Assembly (NCBI GenBank): GCA_944327225.1
Contig: CALVGZ010000001.1
Span: 118,483 to 182,482 of the forward strand
DNA length: 64,000 nt
Reading direction: 5' to 3'
Source of the DNA: Candidatus Gastranaerophilales bacterium
Lineage (GTDB): Bacteria; Cyanobacteriota; Vampirovibrionia; Gastranaerophilales; Gastranaerophilaceae
Shown: positions 53,759 to 63,376 of the stretch, one piece after another
How the letters are laid out: each line of letters starts with the position of its first letter
How positions within the stretch are numbered: the first letter of the stretch is position 1
Position numbers and translations under genes: made by a program
Notes under the pieces: generated by a model
What the model saw: only the letters and a program-made list of their open reading frames with translations
Told to the model about the DNA's origin: nothing
The model's database searches: none

Positions 53759-55756
53759 TTATAAATCTTCATCGTCATCAATATTATTTAAATCATCAAG
53801 CTTTGATAGATCTTCTTGAATAAGTCTTTTTTCACGCAATAACCAATTAAATCTTTCTTGTTCTTCATCAGATAAAACAGTTTCTTCTTTTTTGGTTTGC
53901 AAATAATTTAATTCTTGAGAATCTTGAGCTTTTATATAGTCTAATTTTTTTCTATTTTTATCGCTTAAAATTCCTGCTTTTTCCATTCTGTATAACGACA
54001 ATTTTTCTTCAAGCAATTTTTTTCTATCTTCTTTTCCTTCTTGTTTATTTAAAGGTGCAAGGGTGTTAAAAATATCAACATGATGCTTATAGCGCACCGG
54101 ATCAAGCATTCTTTTTGCATTAAATAGTAACATATAATAATATTCTTCATAATTTTGAGTTGGATCTTGAATATATTGATTTAGAGCTTGTATAGATAAT
54201 TGTTGCAGCTGTCTATTATCAAAAGCACCTGTTTTTAAATTTGGTCTGAATGCGTTTGCTATATTGTCAAATGGAATTGTATTATAAGAAATTTTTAAAT
54301 TATTTAATTCACCATTTTTTGCATATTGCATTAATTTAGACACAGATGATTCACTTATATATTTTTTTACAAATTTTAAATCATCAGAATTAAAAGCTGG
54401 GTCTTTTGCTCTATCTTTAATGGCTTCTAATACATCAGAGCATTTTTTAAAATAAAATTTCATTACCTCTTCCATATTTTTACCTTTTGCAGGATTGATA
54501 GCAAAAATATCCATTTTTCTTAATAAATCTCTATCAATTAAATGAGGATAATTTGTTGTAATAAATATAGTTGTAGCTGCATTTGATAAAGTATGGTCGC
54601 CTACTTCCGGAACTCCTGAACAATCATCAAATATTGATTTAAATATATCTATGGTTTTAGGGTCATGATTAATTCCTTTTAGTTTAGTTTCATCGGTTTC
54701 ATTAATCAAATCGCCATATACAGCTTTAGCTTGATTATATGACATTCCAAAAAATCTTTCTGCATCATTAATTAAAAGTATGGTTCTAACTCTTTTTGGC
54801 TCCCAATCTTCGTTTTCTTCCAAATATCTTACTTTTGCTTTATGGAATATATTTTTTAAGGCTTCTTTTAATTCTATTGCAGTATCAACAGGAGGTAATT
54901 GCTCTACTACAGCATATTCATCAGATTTACCTTCTGTTGCAATGCCATTTAGAAAAGTTGTTTTTCCTGTTCCATTTGCTCCATATAATAAAATTACAGG
55001 CGGAACTTCAACAGAAGGGTCTTTTTGGGATTGAACCAAAGGATTAATAAAAATTCTTCTCAATTCGTCTTTTTCATAATCATAACCGGCAATTCTATCA
55101 TCAAGTCCACCCTTAGCATTTCCCATGGCTTCTATTGCTTTATTTATGCCTTCAATTCCTCTCAATCTTCTTTCTTGTGCTTCAATTTGCTGTTTTTGGG
55201 CTATCATTATGTCAATTTGAGAAACAAAAGTTCTATTCTTTTTAACATCACTTGATGACATGTTAACAATTTGCTCGTATAAATCTTTTTTCGTTTTTAA
55301 ATCATCAATTTCTCTTGACTTTCTTAAAAATTCCGTATAATGTTTAGATCTAATGTCACGGCATTGAAACGGATTCCAAAATGTACTTAAGCCGCGTCTA
55401 TTGATTTCAGCAGCAGCCATATCACCCTGTTTTTGATATTCTTCGCTATAATTCCAATTATTTATTCTATTCAGCTTTTCTTGAGCATCCTTTCTCTTGG
55501 CTTCCTGCTGAGATCTGTCTGCTGTATACATTTGTTTCATATCTTGCAATTCTTGAACAGACATTTTGCTTAAATCAATATCACCATTATTTAAATTTGC
55601 TCCAAAAGTTATTAAACTTTTACCTATTGTATTAAAATTAGATAATTGCAATGAATTGCTATAATTTTGGGCTAAATTTAAGGTAACAGCCCTGTACTTT
55701 CTCTTGTTATTTAAATTATTCAAATTTACTTTTGATAAAACATGATTAATCTTCAT
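53759..55756 (-). CDS. Coiled-coil AAA+ ATPase with ITFGA leader
   Basis: A 665-residue protein. The leader ends SLITFGAN at 47-54. A coiled-coil region (about 75-210) includes WNPFQCRDIRSKHYTEFLRKS, related to the N-part of the 52490 product. The AAA+ domain has Walker A GANGTGKT at 259-266, Walker B-like RTILLINDAERFFG (Asn before Asp instead of DE), sensor 1 ITTNYPHL and arginine-bearing DRDLLRKMD. A helical C-terminal third is acidic at the end (DDLNNIDDDEDL). The ND in Walker B could slow hydrolysis. Strong AAGGAG ribosome site. It lies 9-16 bp from the next gene. Likely a remodelling ATPase for the operon's other proteins. Confidence 0.75.
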   Translation of the reverse strand: MKINHVLSKVNLNNLNNKRKYRAVTLNLAQNYSNSLQLSNFNTIGKSLITFGANLNNGDIDLSKMSVQELQDMKQMYTADRSQQEAKRKDAQEKLNRINNWNYSEEYQKQGDMAAAEINRRGLSTFWNPFQCRDIRSKHYTEFLRKSREIDDLKTKKDLYEQIVNMSSSDVKKNRTFVSQIDIMIAQKQQIEAQERRLRGIEGINKAIEAMGNAKGGLDDRIAGYDYEKDELRRIFINPLVQSQKDPSVEVPPVILLYGANGTGKTTFLNGIATEGKSDEYAVVEQLPPVDTAIELKEALKNIFHKAKVRYLEENEDWEPKRVRTILLINDAERFFGMSYNQAKAVYGDLINETDETKLKGINHDPKTIDIFKSIFDDCSGVPEVGDHTLSNAATTIFITTNYPHLIDRDLLRKMDIFAINPAKGKNMEEVMKFYFKKCSDVLEAIKDRAKDPAFNSDDLKFVKKYISESSVSKLMQYAKNGELNNLKISYNTIPFDNIANAFRPNLKTGAFDNRQLQQLSIQALNQYIQDPTQNYEEYYYMLLFNAKRMLDPVRYKHHVDIFNTLAPLNKQEGKEDRKKLLEEKLSLYRMEKAGILSDKNRKKLDYIKAQDSQELNYLQTKKEETVLSDEEQERFNWLLREKRLIQEDLSKLDDLNNIDDDEDL

Positions 55757-55785
55757 TATATTTCTCCTTAATTATTTTTTAAAAT

Positions 55786-56790
55786 TTATTCTTGGGTATG
55801 TAAAATACCATGTCTGTGCAAATTTTCATAATTATCTATATTATCTTGAGTATGCGTGTGTTCGTGATGATGATTAAAATCAGCTGGATTGTGGTCATGA
55901 TCCGGATAATTTAATTTTATTTGCAATGATTTTTCTGTAACTAATGTATTTTCTTCTACTCTTCCTTCGAAATTACTTTGAGCATTCAATAATACAATCA
56001 ATTTACTTTCAAAATCTAAAGGCAATTCAAGAGATTCTGCTTTAGAATCAACCTCTATGATAAAATCTAGAGCTGCTTTTTTATCTTTAACACTAGGATG
56101 TTTATTTAATAAACCATAATGTTGGATTTTTTCAAAAATGTCATTACCATAAATGTTTTTTAGCGATTTTATAACATCATCTGATAATATATTAATTTGA
56201 GCTAATACATGTTGAAATTCCGGTTTATATTTGTTTTGTTCTATTCTATCTAATAAAATTGCTATTGAATATAACTGTGTTGCACCTTTTGCTCTTTCTT
56301 TTCTTATTGGCGTTAAACTATCATTTTTAACATCCATTTTTGCAATATCATTAATTGCGGTTAACAATGTTAAAGGATTTGATAATGTTTCACTTTTTTC
56401 TATCGCATCTTTAAATTTTTTACTATTTTTCAACGCAAATGACGGTGGAACTTCAGCAACTGTAAACATTAAATTTGAATATTGAGAAATAATTTTTGCC
56501 GCCTGTGCGCTTGCTTTATCATATATAGAGTATCTTTCGTGTTTTTGCTGTTTCAACAGTTCAATTTGAGCTAACTTATCTAATTTTTCTTTTTGTTTGC
56601 AATCTATCTCATACATAGCTTGATAATGTGCAGTACACCAACCAAAAGTTATATATGATTTTATAGGATTATATAGACCCGATAATTGTCTTGAACAATC
56701 ATTGGAATTAGAAACTTGTTTTTGTTTAAGATTGTTTTTTGATATACTTCTATAATTTTGATTAAATCTCATAGTTGCCGGTAGTATCAT
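55786..56790 (-). CDS. Helical protein with ITFG leader and His-rich C-terminus
   Basis: A 334-residue protein. The leader ends SYITFGW at 45-51; the body (60-290) is helical without recognised domain (KASAQAAKIISQYSNLMFTV, ALDFIIEVDSKAESLEL). The last 40 residues hold DHDHNP, NHHHEHTHTQ and LHRHGILH, about ten His residues that could bind zinc or nickel. It starts within the stop of the ankyrin gene (ATGA overlap), with AAGGA upstream, so it is translationally coupled. No enzymatic motif. Perhaps a metal-responsive or structural subunit of the operon's complex. Confidence 0.6.
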   Translation of the reverse strand: MILPATMRFNQNYRSISKNNLKQKQVSNSNDCSRQLSGLYNPIKSYITFGWCTAHYQAMYEIDCKQKEKLDKLAQIELLKQQKHERYSIYDKASAQAAKIISQYSNLMFTVAEVPPSFALKNSKKFKDAIEKSETLSNPLTLLTAINDIAKMDVKNDSLTPIRKERAKGATQLYSIAILLDRIEQNKYKPEFQHVLAQINILSDDVIKSLKNIYGNDIFEKIQHYGLLNKHPSVKDKKAALDFIIEVDSKAESLELPLDFESKLIVLLNAQSNFEGRVEENTLVTEKSLQIKLNYPDHDHNPADFNHHHEHTHTQDNIDNYENLHRHGILHTQE

Positions 56791-59700
56791 TTCTTTTTCC
56801 TTATTACATTATTTTCTTCTAAATATTCACTGATTATTTGTCTCATAGGATTATCTGTATCAATAGGTATATAATCAAAAGGAGTGTATCCTTGAGAGTC
56901 TACCTGATTAATTTTTGGATTTAATCTTAAAATTTCTATTAACAATAACGGATTACCTGATTGACAAATTCTATGCAAAGCTCCTTGCTTATTTATATCA
57001 GTTAAATCAACATTAGGATTAGCGTCTAAAATGGCTTTTATATTTTGCATTAATAGGATTTTTTCTTCTGTTGTAACGGCACCCAAATACGAGTCTAATG
57101 CTTTAATTAAAGGTGTTTCACCATATTGGTTTTGTTTATCAAAATCGTAATCTTCATCAATTGCCAATTTTATGAGTTCTTTCGCATAAGGACTTTTTAC
57201 TCCCGCAACTAAGTGAAGAACGTTATTTCCATCTGAATCAGTTCTTGATTTTGTTGTATAATTTAATAAAACATTTCTACTTAACAATTGAACCGCTTCG
57301 TTAAATTTTTCACCCTCAAAACCGCTAATAGCTCTTTCAAATCCTTCCGGGTCATATATAACTTCATATTCATCAAAATTATGAATTGAATTGTCAGGCT
57401 GGGTAATTTCATCACATTTTGCAATTTTATAAAAATAATCCAAATTTTCAAATTTTTCTTTATATTTTTTCAATAATTCATCATCTAAATATTCAATTGG
57501 TTTTAATCCTGATTCGTCAACTATATTTGGATACGCGTATACATCAAGAAGAATATTTATTGCCGTTTCATCACCGTTCATGCAAGCCTTATGTAAAGCC
57601 GTTTGATTAAACGCATCGCAAATATCTGGATTTGCGCCATGGTTTAACAAGTATTTCATTGTTTCATAATGTTTTAAATTTATTGCATTCATTAACGGTG
57701 TAGTTCCGTCATTGGCTTGTGAATTTACACTTAAACCTCTTTTTCTTGCTAATTCCATGTAATTAAGGCTAAATTTTTCTTCGGGAATATTACTAAAAAG
57801 CAGCATAGCATCAACACCATCTGGCGTTCTTAAATAAGGAGTTAAAATGTTTGAAATTAAATATCCTACAATATGTGTTTTGCTATTACGTAAAGCTTGA
57901 CTATATACAGATTCAAATTTGTTATTTACATTTTCCAAATTAGTACCTATGTCATCAGCTGCGATTATTGTTCTAAATCCTTCAATATCTTCGTAATTTG
58001 ATAAATTAACAGCAACGTTTGCTATATTATTACCGCAGGAATCGGTGTAGTTGGGGTCAATTTCAATTGTTTTTTGTACATCTTCCAATGATGATACTTC
58101 TTTTAGTGGCTCAGTAAGCTCGGGCGGAATATCGATATTTAAAATAAATTCAATACCGCCTTTAGATTTGTTATATTCTGGTAATTTTGGATAACGTTCA
58201 AATAATGCTTTTATAAACGGTGAAAGTTCCATTGATTTATAATAATTTAATTTTGGTTTAATAAATTTCATCAATTTTGGTTCTTTTAAAAATACATATA
58301 CACAAGCATCAATATGATACTTTATGGCTTGATCTATCGCTAATTGATTTTCTGAAAATCCGGAACCAACTTCTATATCTACATCATCACGTTTTAAAGC
58401 TTCTTGTAACACATAAGCCTGATTTAAACAAGTTAAAATAAATAAAGGTGTACAAGTGATATTATATCCATATTCAAACCTTCTGTTTAAATCCATATTC
58501 GGATTTTTAACCAGTTCAAGTAACAGTTCATTATATTGTCCGTTGTCTTTATTACAATATCTTTCATCTCTTATTTTTAAGGCAATTTTACCAAATAACT
58601 GAAATAAGAAATTTGAATCATTTGATTCTTTAATTTCAGTTAAAATTTCATTATTTTCTTCAAAGTGTTTTGGCGGATTTAAATCAAATCTACATAAACA
58701 ATCATCATTTAAATATTCTTTTGTTTTTTCAATTCTGCCTGTACTTATGTCATTATTAATATCTTCTAAGAACAGTTCTTTTGAACTCATTCTTTTTTCT
58801 TTAATTTTTAATCTCGGAAGTTTATTTTCAACTTTGTGCCAAATGCTACTATCCCAATAACAGTTAGGACTAGACATTAATTCATCTAAAGAATAATATA
58901 TTTGACTTGTTAAATTATTTATATCTAAACCAAAAAAGCGTTTTTGATTACTTAATGAATAAGATTTTGAAATATTAGTGTTTTCGGCCCAACCAATCAT
59001 TGAACCAACTTTCTTATCACCAATAATTATTCCGTTAAATGATGAGTTGTCTATAGTTGTACTTGTTGCATACCCAATAAAACCGCCAATTTGTTCTTGC
59101 CCATTTAATGTTGATACAGTGTAAGAATTGCTAATTTTGGAAGAATCATCAGAACCAATTAATCCACCCATAATACCAGTTTGATTAATATTCTCATTAA
59201 AATCAAAAGGGTTAAAATCTTCATCAGAAATAGAATCTATATTGCAGGTTGTGGCTGAATTTTTAATTTCGTTATTTTTACTAGTTCCAATGAGTCCGCC
59301 TATATTTTTCTTACCTTGAATAAATCCCTGAAAAAAGCAATTGTCAAACTTAGAATCCCTTGCTAATCCAACAATTCCGCCCACTTGCTGTCCTCCTAGT
59401 ATATGGGCATTGTAAATCTCAATATTTGACAGTTGAGCATTTTGGCATTTACCAAATAACCCTACATTATAAGAGTCGCTGTCTGCTATTACGCTAAAAT
59501 TGCTTATTTTACATCCATTTCCATCGAATTCTCCACTAAATGGTCTTTCGCTGTTTCCGATGGGTTTAATCTTTGCGCCGTTTAAATCAATATCATCAGA
59601 TAAAATAACTTTTTTATTCCACATATTAGGGCTGTTAGTATAAGCTATAAATTTATCTGCTGAGTCAATAATAATTTTATCTGATTTAGTTTGAAGTCCA

Positions 59701-59849
59701 AAATTTTGTATAGAAATGGGAATATATCCCATTTTTAAAATTTCCGATTTTGGTATATTTGCTTTAAATAAAATATTGTTTTTGGCAATTTTTTTATAAC
59801 CGCTTTTATAATTGTTTCTATTAAATATATCTATAGAATTTATTTGCAT
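56787..59849 (-). CDS. GLUG-repeat and ankyrin-repeat protein, 1020 residues
   Basis: The leader ends NILFKAN at 25-31. Residues about 65-340 are a right-handed beta-solenoid-like GLUG region: FSGEFDGNGCKISNF, YNVGLFGKCQNAQLSNI, VGGIVGLARDSKFDN, IGGLIGTSKNNEIKN, IGGFIGYATSTTIDN. From about 560 to 1000 there are ankyrin repeats, clearest at DGTTPLMNAINLKHYETMKY and NQTALHKACMNGDETAINIL, and later LHRICQSGNPLLLIEIL. GLUG motifs are normally on secreted surface proteins, and ankyrins mediate protein binding, often in host-directed effectors. No Sec signal is present. It sits between the triple-AAA gene (2-bp gap) and the His-rich gene (4-bp overlap). Confidence 0.8.
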   Translation of the reverse strand: MQINSIDIFNRNNYKSGYKKIAKNNILFKANIPKSEILKMGYIPISIQNFGLQTKSDKIIIDSADKFIAYTNSPNMWNKKVILSDDIDLNGAKIKPIGNSERPFSGEFDGNGCKISNFSVIADSDSYNVGLFGKCQNAQLSNIEIYNAHILGGQQVGGIVGLARDSKFDNCFFQGFIQGKKNIGGLIGTSKNNEIKNSATTCNIDSISDEDFNPFDFNENINQTGIMGGLIGSDDSSKISNSYTVSTLNGQEQIGGFIGYATSTTIDNSSFNGIIIGDKKVGSMIGWAENTNISKSYSLSNQKRFFGLDINNLTSQIYYSLDELMSSPNCYWDSSIWHKVENKLPRLKIKEKRMSSKELFLEDINNDISTGRIEKTKEYLNDDCLCRFDLNPPKHFEENNEILTEIKESNDSNFLFQLFGKIALKIRDERYCNKDNGQYNELLLELVKNPNMDLNRRFEYGYNITCTPLFILTCLNQAYVLQEALKRDDVDIEVGSGFSENQLAIDQAIKYHIDACVYVFLKEPKLMKFIKPKLNYYKSMELSPFIKALFERYPKLPEYNKSKGGIEFILNIDIPPELTEPLKEVSSLEDVQKTIEIDPNYTDSCGNNIANVAVNLSNYEDIEGFRTIIAADDIGTNLENVNNKFESVYSQALRNSKTHIVGYLISNILTPYLRTPDGVDAMLLFSNIPEEKFSLNYMELARKRGLSVNSQANDGTTPLMNAINLKHYETMKYLLNHGANPDICDAFNQTALHKACMNGDETAINILLDVYAYPNIVDESGLKPIEYLDDELLKKYKEKFENLDYFYKIAKCDEITQPDNSIHNFDEYEVIYDPEGFERAISGFEGEKFNEAVQLLSRNVLLNYTTKSRTDSDGNNVLHLVAGVKSPYAKELIKLAIDEDYDFDKQNQYGETPLIKALDSYLGAVTTEEKILLMQNIKAILDANPNVDLTDINKQGALHRICQSGNPLLLIEILRLNPKINQVDSQGYTPFDYIPIDTDNPMRQIISEYLEENNVIRKKK

Positions 59850-59851
59850 GG

Positions 59852-62800
59852 TTAATTTTCCCTTTTGGCTTGAATTTTATGTTGTTTAGCATATTCTTGA
59901 ATACCAACTTTGAAATCATTAAATTCCAAAGGGGTTGCATGGTAAACAACATGATTGTCAATTATTTCTTGAAGCACATAACTAATATCTCTTGAAGAAA
60001 ATCCAGATAACATTTTTACAATTTCATCAGTTTCTGTATCTGTTATATTCTTTGTAGATTGGCGCTTGCTAAACTGAGATACAACAAGTGCTTTTCTTAA
60101 TTTTTCATCCGGAGGAAGAATTTGTATTTGTTTTCCAAGTCTACTTAAAACAGCATCATCAATTTTATCTCTAAAATTAGTTGCTATTATTGTAATAATG
60201 CCTCTTTGAGCTGACTTATGAATTTTTTGCAAAAATAAATCCACCAAACCTGATTCAAAGTTGGATGCATTTTCTCTTTTACCTAAAATGTCGTTTGCTT
60301 CATCGATAAACAAAATACTGTATTCACCTGTTTCTTGAAATTTTTCTTCTAGTTGATTAAATATATTGCTAATTTGCTTTTCTGATTCACCAACAAATTT
60401 GTCTTTTATTACAGAAGAATCAATTTCATATATTGGAATACCCATTTCACCTGCTAGCGCTTCCGCAATAAATGTTTTGCCTGTTCCTGCAGGTCCATAT
60501 AACAAAAAATTTGATTGGAGTGGTGAATTATTTCCATCTTTTTTAAGCCTTTTCATTACTTCCGGTTTTAATCTATCAATAAGCAATGTTTGAAAAGCTT
60601 GTTTTACGTTTTCCATTCCGGCTACATCATCAAAATTAGCAGGATAGTTTATATTTTTTCTCTTAATAAAAGTATCATATCCTGAAGTTTTATTGGCGGC
60701 ATTAATTTCAGGTAATTTATGCTCTTTAGCAAAATTACTTGCCTCATTAATAAATTCCTCAATTTCCATTGGCTTATCTGGATATTTAGAATGATTATCA
60801 ATAGTACTGGTTAAAATATTAGTAATATCTCTTGAACTAAAACCGCCCAATCTTTCCGATAAATATTCACGTTGTTCAATAGAAATATCTTTTGTATATT
60901 CGGGCAATTTATCAAGTTCATGGTTTATTAAAGATAGCCTTAATTCTTTATCAGGTTGAGGGATTCTTATTTGTGTACCAAGTCTGCTTAATATTGCATC
61001 GTCTAATTTTTCTCTAAAATTTGTTGCAACAATAGGAATAATGCCATTTTTGGGAGCTTCATTTAAATATTGAAGAAACATATTTACAATTCCTTCATCA
61101 AATTTATTAGCATCTTCCCTTTTCCCTAAAATATCATTTGCTTCATCGATAAATAAAATACTATATTCGCCTGTTTCTTCAAATTTAATCTTTAGCTGAG
61201 TAAATATGTCTTTAAGTTTTCTTTCACTTTCGCCAACATATTTATCTTTAAATGAAGCTGAGTCTAATTTATACAAAGGCAAACCCATTTCGCCTGCTAA
61301 AGCTGTTATAATATATGTTTTACCTGTTCCAGGAGTGCCATACAATAAGAACCCTTTTCTTATTGGTGGTCTATTATATTTTTTAAACCATTCTAATCTT
61401 TCAGGTTTTAATTTGCTAATTAATTCCTCATAAAATTTTTCTTTAATGCTTTGCATTCCTGCAACATCAGCAAATGTTATATCTGTTTTTTCTCTTTTGA
61501 ATTCTGGTTTATCATAACATGCGGTTGTGCCTTTTTCTGTCAACTCGCCCAGATTTTGATCTTTTGCATAAATTCTTAATTTATTAATTAAAGTCTCACA
61601 ATCCAGAACTTTATTATTTTGAAGATTTTCAAAAAACTCTAAAAAGTTGACATAAGTGAAGCCTGATGTTAATTTTGCAATATTTTTAATATCATCATTC
61701 GATAATTGATAACTCCCTTTATAATATTGCGAAATTAATTCTACCCTTTCTTTTTCGTTTGGGGGTCTTAGTTCAATTTTTTTATCAAACCTGCCATATC
61801 TTATTGATTCAGGTTTAATTGCACCAATCTCTCTTGTTGTTGCGACTAAAACAAATCCTTTTTTGGATGAATTTTCAATTAATTGTTCCGCTTTCGTAAC
61901 ACCTTGCGAAGACGGCGCACTAATATCAGGTAAAATCCCTTTTATTTCATCTATAAAAATAATCGCCTGCTGTTTATTATATTGATAATTTTTTCTTGCA
62001 ACGTCAATTACTTTTTCTAAATCTTGCAAGTCTGAAACTTGTATAATATATTTTTTAAATATATCAGCTAAACCTTTTTTGTATTTATCTCTATCATTTT
62101 TAGTTAGTGCCATTAAATCATCTAAAGCTTCGTCAAATAATTTTTCATTCAATATTTGTCTATTCAATGATACAGCAAGAGAATTAAGCAAAAATGACTT
62201 ACCGTTTCCAATAGTATCATGTATCAAAAAACCGTTATCATGAATAATTTGTCCATCTTCTAGTGGCTTTACAATTCTATCAAGCAAAATGGCTTTTGCT
62301 TTATTGTGTCCTGCTATATTTTCCAATTTAACTACAGGTAAATCTATTTCTTGTTTCTTATCAGCTTTTTCAGTTTCAGTTTGCACACTAGTATCAGCCA
62401 TATAAAGTAATTCATCGTCATCGTCATCTAAACTTGGAATACTAATTTTATAACCTATGGGTAATTCATTCAATATTACTTTATCCGTACAACCGTCTTT
62501 CGCAGGAACATTTGGTTGTATTACTGCATTTTTAGTTTGAATTGTTTTACCAATTATTTTTTCAATTCTTTTTATAGTAGCTTCATTAGTTGCATATTCA
62601 CAAGGGGTTTTGCCAGTTGAGTCTTTTTGTCCGACAATGTCTGACACAATTTCAGGCTGAGCTTTCTTTTTGCTAAGCAACAATAATGCTTGATTTATTA
62701 CAGAATCGTTTTGACTTTTTATGGCAAAATGAAGAAAATTAGAATTTGTCTCTAAATCCGTTTCAGATATATCAAATCCTAAATTTTTTAAAGCTCTTAT

Positions 62801-62932
62801 TTGACTTTGAGTATCATTATTTTTTGCAGCTTTAAAATAATCATCCTCTAATTGACCTTTAAATGAAATTGAATTTTTTGAAATATAGTTAAACTTTGTA
62901 TCGTGTTTTATATTGTTAATGGCAAAATACAT
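59852..62932 (-). CDS. Triple AAA+ ATPase with N-terminal ankyrin-like region, 1026 residues
   Basis: The leader ends SISFKGQL at 21-28. Residues 30-130 resemble degenerate ankyrin repeats (NSNFLHFAIKSQNDSVI). Three AAA+ domains follow. D1 (about 205-430) has an atypical P-loop DTIGNGKS at 239-246 and IIFIDEIKG. D2 (about 485-735) has GTPGTGKT at 532-539 and ILFIDEAND. D3 (about 765-1000) has GPAGTGKT at 813-820 and the same ILFIDEAND. D2 and D3 are close to each other and of the classic AAA (FtsH/Vps4/spastin-like) type, each opened by F-x-DVAGM. An unfoldase or disassembly machine is likely. First gene of the six-gene operon. Confidence 0.85.
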   Translation of the reverse strand: MYFAINNIKHDTKFNYISKNSISFKGQLEDDYFKAAKNNDTQSQIRALKNLGFDISETDLETNSNFLHFAIKSQNDSVINQALLLLSKKKAQPEIVSDIVGQKDSTGKTPCEYATNEATIKRIEKIIGKTIQTKNAVIQPNVPAKDGCTDKVILNELPIGYKISIPSLDDDDDELLYMADTSVQTETEKADKKQEIDLPVVKLENIAGHNKAKAILLDRIVKPLEDGQIIHDNGFLIHDTIGNGKSFLLNSLAVSLNRQILNEKLFDEALDDLMALTKNDRDKYKKGLADIFKKYIIQVSDLQDLEKVIDVARKNYQYNKQQAIIFIDEIKGILPDISAPSSQGVTKAEQLIENSSKKGFVLVATTREIGAIKPESIRYGRFDKKIELRPPNEKERVELISQYYKGSYQLSNDDIKNIAKLTSGFTYVNFLEFFENLQNNKVLDCETLINKLRIYAKDQNLGELTEKGTTACYDKPEFKREKTDITFADVAGMQSIKEKFYEELISKLKPERLEWFKKYNRPPIRKGFLLYGTPGTGKTYIITALAGEMGLPLYKLDSASFKDKYVGESERKLKDIFTQLKIKFEETGEYSILFIDEANDILGKREDANKFDEGIVNMFLQYLNEAPKNGIIPIVATNFREKLDDAILSRLGTQIRIPQPDKELRLSLINHELDKLPEYTKDISIEQREYLSERLGGFSSRDITNILTSTIDNHSKYPDKPMEIEEFINEASNFAKEHKLPEINAANKTSGYDTFIKRKNINYPANFDDVAGMENVKQAFQTLLIDRLKPEVMKRLKKDGNNSPLQSNFLLYGPAGTGKTFIAEALAGEMGIPIYEIDSSVIKDKFVGESEKQISNIFNQLEEKFQETGEYSILFIDEANDILGKRENASNFESGLVDLFLQKIHKSAQRGIITIIATNFRDKIDDAVLSRLGKQIQILPPDEKLRKALVVSQFSKRQSTKNITDTETDEIVKMLSGFSSRDISYVLQEIIDNHVVYHATPLEFNDFKVGIQEYAKQHKIQAKREN

Positions 62933-63376
62933 AAATTTTAATTTAATACCTATTGTGTGTTAAAAAATTGTATCACCTCTACAAAACATGAAAATTAAAT
63001 TTTTGAACACTATTTGAAAAAAATTACAAAAGTTTACAATGTTTAGTTCAACAAACATAATTAACTAACTTATAAATACTTTTATTTCCATTCAAAGCTT
63101 TTTATTGCTTTGATTAAAACATGTTCGTTTTGTTTTAAATGTAATTATTCCACTCATATTTATTCCAAGCAAAAAGACTTTTGACAGATACTTAAAAAAA
63201 GATGTTAGTTCATCCTTAATTATACACACGAAAAATCTTTGCAACAAAATTTTAGCAAAAAAATTGATGTAGATTTAATCGATGCTTTATGTGTTTTCAA
63301 ATAGGGGTTAAAAGATTTTAAATGTTAAACTCCTGGTTTTTATGCCGGTTTTAAATCAAGTTAGTGAGGGTTAGTT
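62933..63376. other. Intergenic region between divergent operons
   Basis: About 440 bp, AT-rich, with no gene seen. It must hold the promoter of the AAA+/ankyrin operon (reverse) and that of the restriction gene (forward). No clear repeat or terminator. Confidence 0.5.
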
